DNA from: Sedimenticola sp.
GTDB taxonomy: Bacteria; Pseudomonadota; Gammaproteobacteria; Chromatiales; Chromatiaceae
Direction of reading: 5' to 3'
NCBI GenBank assembly: GCA_027068915.1
Contig: JAMOLT010000055.1
Location: forward strand, 1-64,000
DNA: 64,000 nucleotides
The translations under genes and the position numbers were made by a program. This document shows, in pieces, positions 1-8,185 of the stretch (position 1 is the first letter of the stretch; each line of letters begins with the position of its first letter). A model generated the notes under the pieces. It was given only the letters and a program-made list of their open reading frames with translations. It was not told the origin of the DNA and did not search any database.

Positions 1-45
1 GGGAGTGTCATCCAGACTGATGAGGGCTTTTCGGGGCTTGGGCAT
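1..45 (-). CDS. Y1/REP-type transposase, 5' end only (runs off the window)
   Basis: The first 15 codons on the minus strand read MPKPRKALISLDDTP, which matches the usual start of the REP-associated tyrosine (Y1, IS200-like) transposase family found singly in many Gammaproteobacteria. These proteins process REP-type palindromes with a single catalytic tyrosine. An AAAAGGA ribosome-binding stretch lies just upstream of the ATG at 45. The rest of the gene, with the HUH and tyrosine motifs, is outside the window, so intactness cannot be judged. The family call comes from the N-terminal motif only. Confidence 0.6.
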   Translation of the reverse strand, partial: MPKPRKALISLDDTP

Positions 46-229
46 GAGAAATCCTTTTCCATGTGGTTCTATTAATGTTCTCTATATTGCCTGCTTTCGG
101 TAATAAGGTCAATGGGTGGGTGTCCTGGTTTCCCTGGTTTCCTGTTTCTGATTTCACTAGGCAAAGATCGTGTTTATGATCCGCCCAATCGATGCCAATG
201 ATGGTGGCATATTCAGAGAAGGGGTTCAT
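8..229 (-). pseudogene. IS110-family transposase N-terminal remnant
   Basis: The ORF begins MNPFSEYATIIGIDWADHKHDLCLV, the standard beginning of the DEDD domain of IS110 transposases; the first catalytic Asp is the D of GIDWAD. Similarity ends after about 33 residues. The remaining codons (to 8) look like the untranslated leader of the neighbouring Y1 transposase gene read in a chance frame. An IS110 protein is normally over 300 aa, so this is a truncated fragment. Its noncoding upstream side (230 to about 440) would be the left end of the element, where IS110-group members encode their bridge RNA; I cannot show that one remains. Confidence 0.65.
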
Positions 230-470
230 GTTGTGTCTCCTGATCTGCTAGAGTTGAATAAGGGTCAGGAAAACGGTTTCTGCGAAGGCATTATAGGAAG
301 GCTTAGTGAGGCGATCCCTGAGTGTTCGTTGTCGAAACCGAAAACACCTGCCGGGGCGGCAGTATGTTAGAAAGTATCAGATGCCTGGCGCTCCATAGTC
401 GTCCCCGGCGGGCGCCTGTCCCACATGAGCAGCTTAGGATAAAAACCATGAACAGGCAGGACGGACTATC
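230..470. other. Noncoding stretch between IS110 remnant and attC-like site
   Basis: No supported gene. It probably contains the left-end flank of the IS110 remnant. ORF-track entries here have no recognisable family and overlap one another. Confidence 0.4.
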
Positions 471-539
471 TATAAAATCGCTCGTTCGGACGCAAACTAC
501 GCTGTGCTTCGTTTGCGCCGCACAGCTTGGTCGTTATGT
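471..539 (+). repeat. attC-like integron recombination site
   Basis: The segment ends in GTTATGT (533-539), an R''-type core. It has two arms, GGACGCAAAC (488-497) and GTTTGCGCC (511-519), that pair with one unpaired extra base, as attC extrahelical bases do. CAGCTTGGTCGTTAT on the right and ATCGCTCGTTCGG on the left resemble the paired L/R boxes of chromosomal cassette arrays. The left R' box (expected form ATAAC) is degenerate, reading ATAAAA. No integrase gene is in the window, so this would be an orphan site. Confidence 0.55.
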
Positions 540-560
540 ATAAATAGGGAGTAGTAATCT

Positions 561-1340
561 ATGAGATATGGAATTTATTTGTTGCCAGGGGTACTTCTAT
601 TCTGTTTTATCACGTTAGGAATAGCGGGAACGGCATCTTCCCAAAAGCAGATAGAAGACAAGTATTGGGAGTGGGAAATAGGTTATGACAAATACAGTTC
701 CAAAATTCTTTCTATACAATCTATTGCTGATGCGATAAAAGTTAGGGATGCTGCATTGAAGCAGGCTGATCCATTTGTCAGAAAAATAGTCCTCGATTTT
801 AGTAAAAGTGAAAATAATAGAGAGACGTGGTTTTTGCTAAAGATAGGCTGGAAGAGGATACAGTACGACAATCCTCAATCAGCTATTGAGCGGTTAACTT
901 GGGCATGGTTCATTTCCCCTAAGAAACCTATGGTTTATTGGGGTTTTGCATCTGCATTAGGTACGCTTAACAGGCTAGAAGAGTCCGTAAGGCTTTTCAC
1001 TATTGCAGAGACACTCAATAATGAAAATCAGAGTCTTACAAAAGAAGGACAGTTATCTAGGTTTAGTATTGATTTTGCTCATTCATTAATAAATTACTGG
1101 GATGGACAGGAGAGTAAAGATGATCAATTGTTGACGAAAGCTGAGAAATTATTAGAAAAACCGAGAAGACAGAGTATATCAACAAATAATGATTGCTGTT
1201 GCATAAGAGCAATGTATTCCGTCTTGCTATTTAATCAGAGAAAATACAAAGACAGCCTTAAGGAATATGTAGATGTTAAAAATAACACGCCAAAATGCAC
1301 TAATCCAGATTTTGAGAAAGAGTTGCTAAATAAAAATTAA
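561..1340 (+). CDS. Secreted TPR-like hypothetical protein, possible integron cassette gene
   Basis: A 259-residue protein with an N-terminal hydrophobic signal segment (about residues 5-25, ending near TASS). The body is helical, with TPR-like pairing such as SAIERLTWAWFISPKKPMVYWGFASALG. No enzymatic motif is seen. The gene is much more AT-rich than the housekeeping genes, which suggests transfer. It starts 22 bp after the attC-like site, with GGGAG as ribosome-binding site. Its stop codon lies inside TTAACAA, the form expected for the R' box of a cassette's own attC. Function unknown; a periplasmic or outer-membrane-associated repeat protein is a guess. Confidence 0.7.
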   Translation: MRYGIYLLPGVLLFCFITLGIAGTASSQKQIEDKYWEWEIGYDKYSSKILSIQSIADAIKVRDAALKQADPFVRKIVLDFSKSENNRETWFLLKIGWKRIQYDNPQSAIERLTWAWFISPKKPMVYWGFASALGTLNRLEESVRLFTIAETLNNENQSLTKEGQLSRFSIDFAHSLINYWDGQESKDDQLLTKAEKLLEKPRRQSISTNNDCCCIRAMYSVLLFNQRKYKDSLKEYVDVKNNTPKCTNPDFEKELLNKN

Positions 1341-1350
1341 CAATAAAATA

Positions 1351-1461
1351 ATGGAAGACACCCACATATTGACGTTTCCTTCTGCAAGCGTGAGGTTGTC
1401 TGAAGGGCCCCCCGGTGTGGGAAAATCGCACGTCGGGATCTGTGCAGGGGTTCTTGGGTAA
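1351..1461 (+). pseudogene. IstB-like ATPase (IS21 helper) fragment
   Basis: A 36-codon frame contains SEGPPGVGKSHVGICAGVLG, which resembles the P-loop region of IstB/DnaC-like ATPases (usual form GPPGTGKTHLA followed by a helix ending ALG). Nothing before or after it extends the similarity, so it would be a scrap left by an IS21-type element. Only one motif supports this, and chance similarity is possible. Confidence 0.35.
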
Positions 1462-1482
1462 CTGATGATCCTACTGCAATAC

Positions 1483-1527
1483 TGTACAAAACCAGACATA
1501 CCGGCTACCATTATGTACATATGTACA
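1483..1527. promoter_or_regulatory. Candidate operator of the PIN/Phd toxin-antitoxin operon
   Basis: TGTACATATGTACA at 1514-1527 is a perfect 14-bp palindrome 16 bp before the toxin start, and a further TGTACA half occurs at 1483-1488. Phd/YefM antitoxins and their toxin complexes normally bind palindromes of this kind over their own promoter, so autorepression is the expected role. This is inferred from position and symmetry. Confidence 0.55.
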
Positions 1528-1543
1528 AAATAGGCGGTATTAG

Positions 1544-1942
1544 ATGTATATCACTATAGACACCTCAGCACTGATAGCCGTTATCGGTAACGAAGCATCA
1601 AAATACAAAATAATTGAAATAACAAAAGGTTACTCGCTCTGTTCGCCGGTTTCTGTCCACTGGGAAATCGGCAATGCCTTTTCTGCCATGTTCAAGAGAA
1701 GAAAAATCAGTATTGAGCTGGCGAAACAGGCACTTGCCGTTTATCGTGAAATACCCATTAAATTTATTGATGTGCCGCTTGAGAAAACACTGGAAATCAC
1801 CCATACACACAATATGTATGCCTATGATGCCTATCTCATTCAGTGCGCACAGCAAACGAGTACATCATTGCTTACCTTGGATAAAGGGCTAAAGGTCATA
1901 GCAGAAAGAATGGGAATTTCAGTCCTGGAGATAAAATCATGA
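1544..1942 (+). CDS. PIN-domain ribonuclease toxin (VapC-like)
   Basis: A 132-residue single PIN domain. The acidic metal-binding residues expected of VapC-type RNases are all visible: D6 (TIDTSALIAV), E41 (HWEIGNAF), D95 (AYDAYLIQ) and D113 (LLTLDKGL). Such toxins cleave tRNA or rRNA when the antitoxin is degraded. The gene precedes its antitoxin and overlaps it by 4 bp (ATGA), the reverse of the usual antitoxin-first order. AGGCGG upstream serves as ribosome-binding site. Substrate unknown. Confidence 0.85.
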   Translation: MYITIDTSALIAVIGNEASKYKIIEITKGYSLCSPVSVHWEIGNAFSAMFKRRKISIELAKQALAVYREIPIKFIDVPLEKTLEITHTHNMYAYDAYLIQCAQQTSTSLLTLDKGLKVIAERMGISVLEIKS

Positions 1943-2166
1943 GAGAGTACAGCTTTACTGAGGCAAGACAACATTTTGCATCTATTCTGGAAGAAGCGAA
2001 GAAAGAAGGGGTAGTCTGTGTCAAAAAACGGAATGGTGAGGCGTTTTATATCAAGCCAGTCACACCGAAACAGTCCCCTCTCGATGTTGAGGGGGTTGAT
2101 CTTGGTGTAACCTCCGCAGAAATAGTAGATGTAATCAGGGAAGGTAGAGAAAGAAAATACAGCTAA
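1939..2166 (+). CDS. Phd/YefM-family antitoxin
   Basis: A 75-residue protein with an N-terminal Phd/YefM fold (MREYSFTEARQHFASILEEAKKEG, then a short basic strand reading VKKRNGEAFYI) and a C-terminal tail likely to wrap the PIN toxin encoded just upstream. The ATGA overlap implies translational coupling. By family analogy it should neutralise the RNase and repress the operon through the palindrome at 1514-1527. There is no gene in the 100 bp that follow. Confidence 0.82.
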   Translation: MREYSFTEARQHFASILEEAKKEGVVCVKKRNGEAFYIKPVTPKQSPLDVEGVDLGVTSAEIVDVIREGRERKYS

Positions 2167-2269
2167 CACACGCCCTGAGGTAATCCGTTCATCATAATCG
2201 GTCTATTTCGCCAGCGCCTACCAAAAAGCCAGCAGAGCTACTTCCGAGCTGTCTGCTGAACGCCGTACA

Positions 2270-5200
2270 TTAAGTTACGGCAGGCTTTTCAACTGGCAGT
2301 GCCGTTGATCCCGCTATTATAACGCCCTTTTTCTGCTTCCTGCGAGCCGCAAGGGTGAGCATGCAGGGGGTGATGACCAGGGTCAGTACCGTGGCGAATG
2401 CCAGTCCTCCCGCTACTGCCGTGGCGAGTTGTGACCACCATTGGGTGGATGGCCCGCCGATGTCGATGTTGGGGCTGAACAAGTCGATGTTGATCTCCAG
2501 CACCATGGGCAGCAATCCGAGTATGGTGGTGACTGTGGTCAGCAGCACGGGCCGCAGGCGCTGGGCGCCGGTGCGCAGGATGGCTTCCGTGGTTTCCATG
2601 CCGCTGCGCCGCAGCACGTTGTAGGTATCGATGAGTACGATGTTGTTGTTAACGATGATGCCGGCGAGGGAAATGACGCCGATGCCGGACATGACCACGC
2701 CAAAGGGCTTCTGAAATACCAGCAGGCCCAGAAACACCCCAACGGTGGAGAAAAGCACGGCGCTGAGGATCAGGAAGGCCTGGTAGAAGCTGTTGAACTG
2801 GGTCACCAGAATGATGGCCATGACCACCAGGGCGACGAGAAAGGCTTTTTCCAGAAACACCTCGGATGATTCCTGCTCCTTGTTTTCTCCCTTGAGTTCG
2901 ATTTCTATCCTGGGGTCGAGGTTCAGGGTCTTGAGCTGTTCTTTCAGGTGTGGCAGCTCCAGGCTCAATAGCTCTCCCTCTTTCATGTTGGCGCTTACCG
3001 TGATTACCCGGCGGGCATCCACGCGCCGGATGGTGTCCACCTTGGGGACGGCCTTGCGCTCTACGAAATTGCTGATGGGAACTAGTCCCCGGTCGGTGAG
3101 CAGGCGGATGTGATCCATCTGGTTGATGGAGCGTTTGTCCGTGGGGAAACGCACCCGGATATCCAGTTCCCTGTCCACGTCATCGGGACGATATTCACCG
3201 ACCTTCAGGCCGTTGGTGACCATTTGTATCATGCTGCCGATACTGGCGGCATCGGTGCCGAAGCGGGCGGCGTCGGCGCGGTTGATTTGCAGCTGCCATT
3301 CGATGCCGGGTTTGGGGCGGCTGTCTTCAATGTCGGTGATTTTTGCATTGCCTTCCAGCGCCCGACGAATGCTGGCTGCGGCGGCATCGAGTTTTTCGGG
3401 AAAACGGGAGCTGAGCTGGATTTGCAGGTCCTTGCCGCCGCCCATGCCGGATTCATCCTTGCCGATTTCTATTTCCATGCCGGAAATGTGTGCGGTGCGC
3501 TGCTTCATTTCCTCGATGATCTCTACCGCCTTGCGGCGTTGCTTCCAGTCCACCAGGTCGTAGCGGATACGGCCGATGCGGTTCTGGCCGCCGGTGCGCA
3601 CATACAGGGTTTCGATTTCCGGCATGTCCAGCAACGCCAGCTCCACTTCACGCATCAGCTTGTCTTTTTCGTAGATCGACAAGTCACCGTAACCGCGCAC
3701 CACGATGTTTCCGCCTTCCGGCTCCACCTCAGGGAAGAACTGCATGCCCAGGTTGGAGGCGGAGTAGGCGCCGAAAACGCCGGCGGAGAAAACAATGGTC
3801 GCCAGCAAGACTTTCCAGGCGTGACGGGTGGCCTTGTGCAGTATCCGTACATAAATGCCGGAAAAGCCACTCAGAGAGAGGATATCTCCCTGCTCCATTT
3901 GCAGCAGGCGCTGCCTGGCGCTGTTGCTGATGGGTCTTGGCCGGCCGATGGTGGCGCCCAGGGTGGGTACGAAGAGCAGCGCCATGAACAAGGAGGCGGT
4001 GAGGGTGGCGATGAGGGTGATAGGCAGATATTTCATGAACTCCCCCATCATTCCCGGCCAGAAAATCAGGGGGGCGAAGGCTGCCAGGGTGGTGGCGGTG
4101 GAGGCGATAATCGGCCAGGACATGCGTTTTGCCGCAGCGCCATAGGCTTTTTCGGGGGTGGTTCCCTCGCTCATCAGGCGGTCTGCATATTCCGTGACAA
4201 CGATGGCTCCGTCCACCAGCATGCCCACCGCCATGATCAGGGCGAACAGCACCACGATGTTGACGGTATAGCCCATGATGGAAAGTATCAGGATGCCGCT
4301 GAGAAAAGAGCCGGGAATGGCCAGCCCCACCAGCAGGGCGGTGCGTGCGCCGAGGAATGCGATAATGACGATGACCACCAGCAACACGGCGGACAAGACA
4401 TTGTTTTCCAGGTCGCGGAGCATGGAGCTGATTTGTTCCGAATTGTCGTGCGTGTAGGTGACGCGAATATGCTCCGGCCATTTGCTGCGCTCTTTCTCCA
4501 CCAGCTCGCGTGTGTGCTGCACGGTTTCAATAATGTTTTTTCCCGCGCGTTTTTTTACTTCCAGCGTGACGCTGCTTTCTCCATTGAGTCGGGCGAAGCT
4601 GTGTGGGTCGGTATAGCTGCGGCGCACCGAGGCCACGTCCCGGAAGCGCACCACCCGGTCGCCTCTGGTCTTTACCGGCAGGTTCAGGATGTCTTCGAGG
4701 TTTTCGAATACGCTGGGAATCTTGATGGCGAAACTGCCCTTTCCCGTATCCAGTGAGCCTGCTGCGATAAGACGGTTGTTGCGCGAGACCAGGGAATAGA
4801 TGTCCTGTTGATCCAGTCCGTAACTTTCCATTGCCAAGGGGTCTAGCACCACTTCCAGTTGGTCGCGGCGGTCGCCACCCAGCTCCACTTCCAGCACTTC
4901 CTTGAGTCCTTCCAGCTTGTCTTGCAAGTGCCGCCCCAGTTCGATGAGTGCGCGCTGGGGCACGGGGCCGGACAAACTGATGGTGATGACCGGGTTCTCC
5001 TCCGCCATGGTGACGGGGTGCACCGTGGGTTCGCGGGTTTCATCGGGGAGCTTGGCTTTCGCCACATTCACCTTGTCGCGCACATCCGCCAGGGCCTTGT
5101 CGGGGGCGAATCCCGCCACGAATTCCAGGGTTACGGAGGCGTGTCCCTGCCCGGCGTTGGCGGTCATTTCCTTCACCCCCTGTATGGCCTTGAGCTCGTT

Positions 5201-5407
5201 TTCCATGGGGCGCACCAGCATGCGCTCGGCGTCTTCGGGAGAAATGCCGGGGTGAGAGATGGAGACATAAATATAAGGGATGGTAATGTCCGGCTCGGCT
5301 TCTTTGGGGATGCTCAGCCAGGCGGACAGGCCGGAGGCGAGCAGCAGCAGGAGCAGCAGGGTCATGGTGCGCTTGTGCACCAGCGCCCAATCGATAAGGC
5401 CATTCAT
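2270..5407 (-). CDS. RND-family efflux pump, inner-membrane permease (AcrB/ACR_tran)
   Basis: The ORF track extends to 5584, but the family start is MNGLIDWALVHKRTMTLLL with ATG at 5407, giving 1045 aa, the usual RND length, and leaving 2 bp to the upstream adaptor stop. There is a transmembrane segment at about residues 12-30, two large periplasmic domains, and two bundles of membrane helices. The TM4 proton-relay region reads VGMLVDGAIVVTEYADR, with one aspartate where AcrB has two. The TM10 site reads GIIVNNNIVLID instead of containing the AcrB lysine. Proton-driven export is expected; the substrate is unknown. No outer-membrane TolC gene is adjacent. It may be co-transcribed with the psp genes. 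Confidence 0.9.
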   Translation of the reverse strand: MNGLIDWALVHKRTMTLLLLLLLASGLSAWLSIPKEAEPDITIPYIYVSISHPGISPEDAERMLVRPMENELKAIQGVKEMTANAGQGHASVTLEFVAGFAPDKALADVRDKVNVAKAKLPDETREPTVHPVTMAEENPVITISLSGPVPQRALIELGRHLQDKLEGLKEVLEVELGGDRRDQLEVVLDPLAMESYGLDQQDIYSLVSRNNRLIAAGSLDTGKGSFAIKIPSVFENLEDILNLPVKTRGDRVVRFRDVASVRRSYTDPHSFARLNGESSVTLEVKKRAGKNIIETVQHTRELVEKERSKWPEHIRVTYTHDNSEQISSMLRDLENNVLSAVLLVVIVIIAFLGARTALLVGLAIPGSFLSGILILSIMGYTVNIVVLFALIMAVGMLVDGAIVVTEYADRLMSEGTTPEKAYGAAAKRMSWPIIASTATTLAAFAPLIFWPGMMGEFMKYLPITLIATLTASLFMALLFVPTLGATIGRPRPISNSARQRLLQMEQGDILSLSGFSGIYVRILHKATRHAWKVLLATIVFSAGVFGAYSASNLGMQFFPEVEPEGGNIVVRGYGDLSIYEKDKLMREVELALLDMPEIETLYVRTGGQNRIGRIRYDLVDWKQRRKAVEIIEEMKQRTAHISGMEIEIGKDESGMGGGKDLQIQLSSRFPEKLDAAAASIRRALEGNAKITDIEDSRPKPGIEWQLQINRADAARFGTDAASIGSMIQMVTNGLKVGEYRPDDVDRELDIRVRFPTDKRSINQMDHIRLLTDRGLVPISNFVERKAVPKVDTIRRVDARRVITVSANMKEGELLSLELPHLKEQLKTLNLDPRIEIELKGENKEQESSEVFLEKAFLVALVVMAIILVTQFNSFYQAFLILSAVLFSTVGVFLGLLVFQKPFGVVMSGIGVISLAGIIVNNNIVLIDTYNVLRRSGMETTEAILRTGAQRLRPVLLTTVTTILGLLPMVLEINIDLFSPNIDIGGPSTQWWSQLATAVAGGLAFATVLTLVITPCMLTLAARRKQKKGVIIAGSTALPVEKPAVT

Positions 5408-5409
5408 GC

Positions 5410-6483
5410 TCAGGAATCCCCGGAAGCGTCGATGCTGATTTCCACTGTGTCGCCTTCGCGGACGAAAGCCTGCCCGACGCTGATGACCTGGGTCTCGTCT
5501 TTCAGGCCCTGGATCCAGGTGCCGTCGGCATCGCTGCGTACCACGTCGATGGGGGTGAACTGCACGATGCCGTCTTTTACCCATTTGATGCCGATAATGC
5601 CGGCCTCGTTGAGGGCCATCAATGCGGGAGTGATCTTGACTGCCCGAATCTGCTCCAGGGGAATCTGCAGTTCCACGCTCAGCCCGCCCAGAAGATGACC
5701 ATCGGCGTTGTCCAGGGCGACTTCCACGCGAAAGGTGTTGGTGTGCTCATCGGCCACGCTGGACAGGTAACGGATTCTTCCCTGGTGTTTTTCGCCGTTG
5801 GCCAGGGTCATGGTGGCCTGCTGACCTACATGCAGGTGCTGAATATCCTGTTGGGTGACGTCGCCTCGCACCACCAGGGGATCAAGATCCACGATGGTGG
5901 CAACTGGTGCGCCCACACTCAGGTAGTCGCCCACTTCCACATTCCGCTCCAGCATGGTGCCGGCAAAGGGTGTTTCGATGGTGGTGTTCTTTATCTCCCG
6001 CTGCAGCGCGGCGACCCGCGCCTGGCTTTCTTTCAACAGCGCCAGCTTGCGGGCCACTTCCGCCTTGCCCTGAAAGCCTTTGGTGTTGAGGGAGGAGGCG
6101 CCCTGGTATTCCAGCTGCCGCTGCGCCAGTTCGGCTCTTGCGTGCTGGAGGAGTTGTGGGCGGTCATTGAGTGCAATCTTCAGTAATGCCTCGCCAGCCT
6201 GCACGGCTTCACCGCGCTGCTTGAGGATTTCCTCCACGCGCCCATTTACTTCTGCCTTCAGGATGACCTGGCGGTTGGGTTCGGTACGGCCGTACAGCGT
6301 AATGTTTTGATCGATGGGGCGGGCGTGTATGGCTTTCACCCGCACCTTGATCGGTGGCGGTGTCTCCACCTGCTGCGTCTTTTCGCTGGTTTGCGTCTCG
6401 CCGTTGATGCTGCCGGAAGCGAGCCAGGCGGTGAGTGCGACAGCAAGAGCGATTGACAGGATCCATGGGTATTTACTGAGCAT
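5410..6483 (-). CDS. RND efflux periplasmic adaptor (HlyD/AcrA family)
   Basis: 357 aa with an N-terminal membrane anchor or signal segment (about residues 6-24). It then has a biotinyl-lipoyl half (GRVEEILKQRGEAVQAGEALLKI), an alpha-hairpin (about 105-165), the second lipoyl half (IETPFAGTMLERNVEVGDYLSVGAPVATI), and beta-barrel and membrane-proximal domains. This is the standard membrane-fusion protein that links an RND pump to an outer-membrane channel. The pump gene follows 2 bp downstream. There is a 30-bp gap after pspC, so the pair could be read from the psp promoter. Confidence 0.9.
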   Translation of the reverse strand: MLSKYPWILSIALAVALTAWLASGSINGETQTSEKTQQVETPPPIKVRVKAIHARPIDQNITLYGRTEPNRQVILKAEVNGRVEEILKQRGEAVQAGEALLKIALNDRPQLLQHARAELAQRQLEYQGASSLNTKGFQGKAEVARKLALLKESQARVAALQREIKNTTIETPFAGTMLERNVEVGDYLSVGAPVATIVDLDPLVVRGDVTQQDIQHLHVGQQATMTLANGEKHQGRIRYLSSVADEHTNTFRVEVALDNADGHLLGGLSVELQIPLEQIRAVKITPALMALNEAGIIGIKWVKDGIVQFTPIDVVRSDADGTWIQGLKDETQVISVGQAFVREGDTVEISIDASGDS

Positions 6484-6513
6484 AGCGCGTTCCGGTGCGT
6501 TTCAAATGATGAG

Positions 6514-6915
6514 TCAGCGAGGTGATTTTCGATCAAGCTCCTGCAACTCCCGATCCAGTTGATAGCGATCTGAGGTGATATAGGCTTCCAGTTTGCTCAG
6601 CTTGCGCTCCGCCCTGCGAAAACGATATTTAGCGGCAGAGAGTGTTTCTCTGGGGGATTTGCGGTATTGCCGCCAATATTTTTCTTCCTTGTCGTCACGG
6701 TAAAGGTCGCGTGGTTTCGCCGGCAGAAACATGGCGGCGAAGATGTACAGGCCCACGGTAACGAAGGTGAATGCGAAGGCGGAGATGATAACGAGTATGC
6801 GCACTACATTCGCGTCCCAGGAAAAATAGTCGGCGATACCCGCGCAGACGCCGGCGATCTTGCCGTTTTCCGTGTCGCGGTAGAATCGGTTGTGGCAACC
6901 CCAGTCGCAGCTCAT
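6514..6915 (-). CDS. pspC: Phage shock protein C
   Basis: 133 aa with the PspC domain (FYRDTENGKIAGVCAGIADYFSWDANVVRILVI), a hydrophobic helix (AFAFTFVTVGLYIFAAMFLP) and a basic, coiled-coil tail from about residue 85. PspC is a membrane toxin-sensor that, with PspB, relieves PspA inhibition of PspF under envelope stress. The start overlaps the pspB stop by 4 bp. Confidence 0.92.
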   Translation of the reverse strand: MSCDWGCHNRFYRDTENGKIAGVCAGIADYFSWDANVVRILVIISAFAFTFVTVGLYIFAAMFLPAKPRDLYRDDKEEKYWRQYRKSPRETLSAAKYRFRRAERKLSKLEAYITSDRYQLDRELQELDRKSPR

Positions 6916-7148
6916 TGTCTGTTTCTCCAGCCGGGCGCTTCCCGGTCGAGTATGATTTCCAGTGATTCGATCCGTCTTTCCAGTTTCTCCGACAGTGTCC
7001 AGAGATCGGCCAGGGTTTCTTCATCGGCCTTGGAAAGGTTCTTTGCGGCACGCGCCTTGGACAGATAGTGCAATACCAGCCACAAGGGGGCGACAATAAC
7101 CATGAAGACGATGGGCAGGGCCAGCAGTAGGTTCGTATCAAATTCCAT
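6912..7148 (-). CDS. pspB: Phage shock protein B
   Basis: 78 aa with an N-terminal transmembrane helix (LLLALPIVFMVIVAPLWLVLHYL) followed by a charged amphipathic region with a leucine-zipper-like end (LADLWTLSEKLERRIESLEIIL), the normal PspB layout. It acts with PspC to sense membrane stress. It lies between a PspB-like paralogue and pspC in the psp operon. Confidence 0.9.
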   Translation of the reverse strand: MEFDTNLLLALPIVFMVIVAPLWLVLHYLSKARAAKNLSKADEETLADLWTLSEKLERRIESLEIILDREAPGWRNRQ

Positions 7149-7180
7149 GGTTTACTCCTTGCTTTGTTGGCCTGTGTTCT

Positions 7181-7408
7181 TCAGTCATCTTCGAGGTCGC
7201 GGAACTGGCGTTTCAGTTCGTAGTCGTTGCTGGTGACGATGCGCTCCAGCACCTCAAGGCGTTTTTCCACTTGGGCGAGGCGGCCGGCAAGCTCTTCGTT
7301 TGTTTGGCGCATGGCTTGCTTATCCTTGCCGCTGCTGAAGTAACTGTTCAGCACCCCGCCCAGAATCCCCAGGGCAACGATGATGACGACCATTTCAAAT
7401 GGGTTCAT
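7181..7408 (-). CDS. Small PspB-like membrane protein in the psp operon
   Basis: 75 aa with one N-terminal transmembrane helix (MVVIIVALGILGGVLNSYF) and a charged coiled-coil tail ending ELKRQFRDLEDD. The architecture copies PspB but the sequence is distinct, so it may be a diverged duplicate or a PspD/PspG-like accessory protein. It lies 20 bp after pspA and 32 bp before pspB in the same direction. The role in stress sensing is inferred from context. Confidence 0.7.
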   Translation of the reverse strand: MNPFEMVVIIVALGILGGVLNSYFSSGKDKQAMRQTNEELAGRLAQVEKRLEVLERIVTSNDYELKRQFRDLEDD

Positions 7409-7428
7409 GGGGGTCTATCCTCTTCCGC

Positions 7429-8097
7429 TTATTGTTTCTTTTCCGACAGGCGGGATTTCAGCTTGCTCAATTCGTCTTCGATTATATCCTCTGCCTCCAG
7501 CTCGGCGAATTTATCTTCCAGACTGGGGTCGCGGCCTACGTCGAAGGATTCCACCCGTCCTTCCATGTTCTCCATTTTTTGCTCGACGCTTTCAAAGCGG
7601 GCCAGGGCATCGTCGATGCGGGGGTCGTGCAGCTTTTCCCGGGTGCGCAAACGTCCGGAAACGGTGTCGTGCTTCATCATCATGGTTTTGTGGCGCGCCT
7701 TGGCATCATCCAGTTTCTTCTGCAACTGTGCGGTGTCCTGGTTGAGTTGCAGGAGCTGGCTTTCCAGGGATTCCAGGTCGGTTTCCATGTGTGAGGCGGT
7801 GTTTTCCAGGTTGTGCTTTTCCTTCAATGCGGCCCTGGCCAGATCTTCCCGATCCTTCGACAGGGCAAGTTCGGCCTTGCGCTGCCATTCGTTTATTTCT
7901 CCATGCATGATATCGATATGGCGCAGCAATTTCTTTTTATCGGCAATGGTGCGCGCTGCATCTGAACGCACTTCCACCAGGGTATCTTCCATTTCCTGGA
8001 TCACCAGGCGGATGATCTTTTCCGGGTTTTCCGCTTTGTCCAGCATGGTGGTGATGTTGGAGTTGATAATGTCATGGAGGCGGCTGAATATTCCCAT
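7429..8097 (-). CDS. pspA: Phage shock protein A
   Basis: 222 aa, the usual PspA/IM30 length. The N-terminal amphipathic helix (GIFSRLHDIINSNITTMLDKAENPEKIIRLVIQEM) binds stressed membrane, and the rest is almost entirely coiled coil (about 25-220). PspA inhibits the ATPase activity of PspF and forms membrane-protecting oligomers. It is the first psp-family structural gene, 88 bp after the exported-protein gene. No good sigma-54 site is visible in that 88-bp gap. Confidence 0.95.
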   Translation of the reverse strand: MGIFSRLHDIINSNITTMLDKAENPEKIIRLVIQEMEDTLVEVRSDAARTIADKKKLLRHIDIMHGEINEWQRKAELALSKDREDLARAALKEKHNLENTASHMETDLESLESQLLQLNQDTAQLQKKLDDAKARHKTMMMKHDTVSGRLRTREKLHDPRIDDALARFESVEQKMENMEGRVESFDVGRDPSLEDKFAELEAEDIIEDELSKLKSRLSEKKQ

Positions 8098-8185
8098 GTC
8101 TGTAATCCTCGGTTGAATAGGGTTGTTGGGTCGATGCCAATGGCCAGAATGAAGGCCTTGGTGTTTTCTTTCAAAATTCAGGGCG

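Noticed and set aside
1326-1520. 64-codon minus-strand ORF
   Set aside because: Antisense to the IstB-like fragment; no similarity of its own.
3110-4756. 548-codon plus-strand ORF
   Set aside because: It is a shadow of the RND pump gene in the opposite frame, with low-complexity His/Gly/Gln-rich translation and no family.
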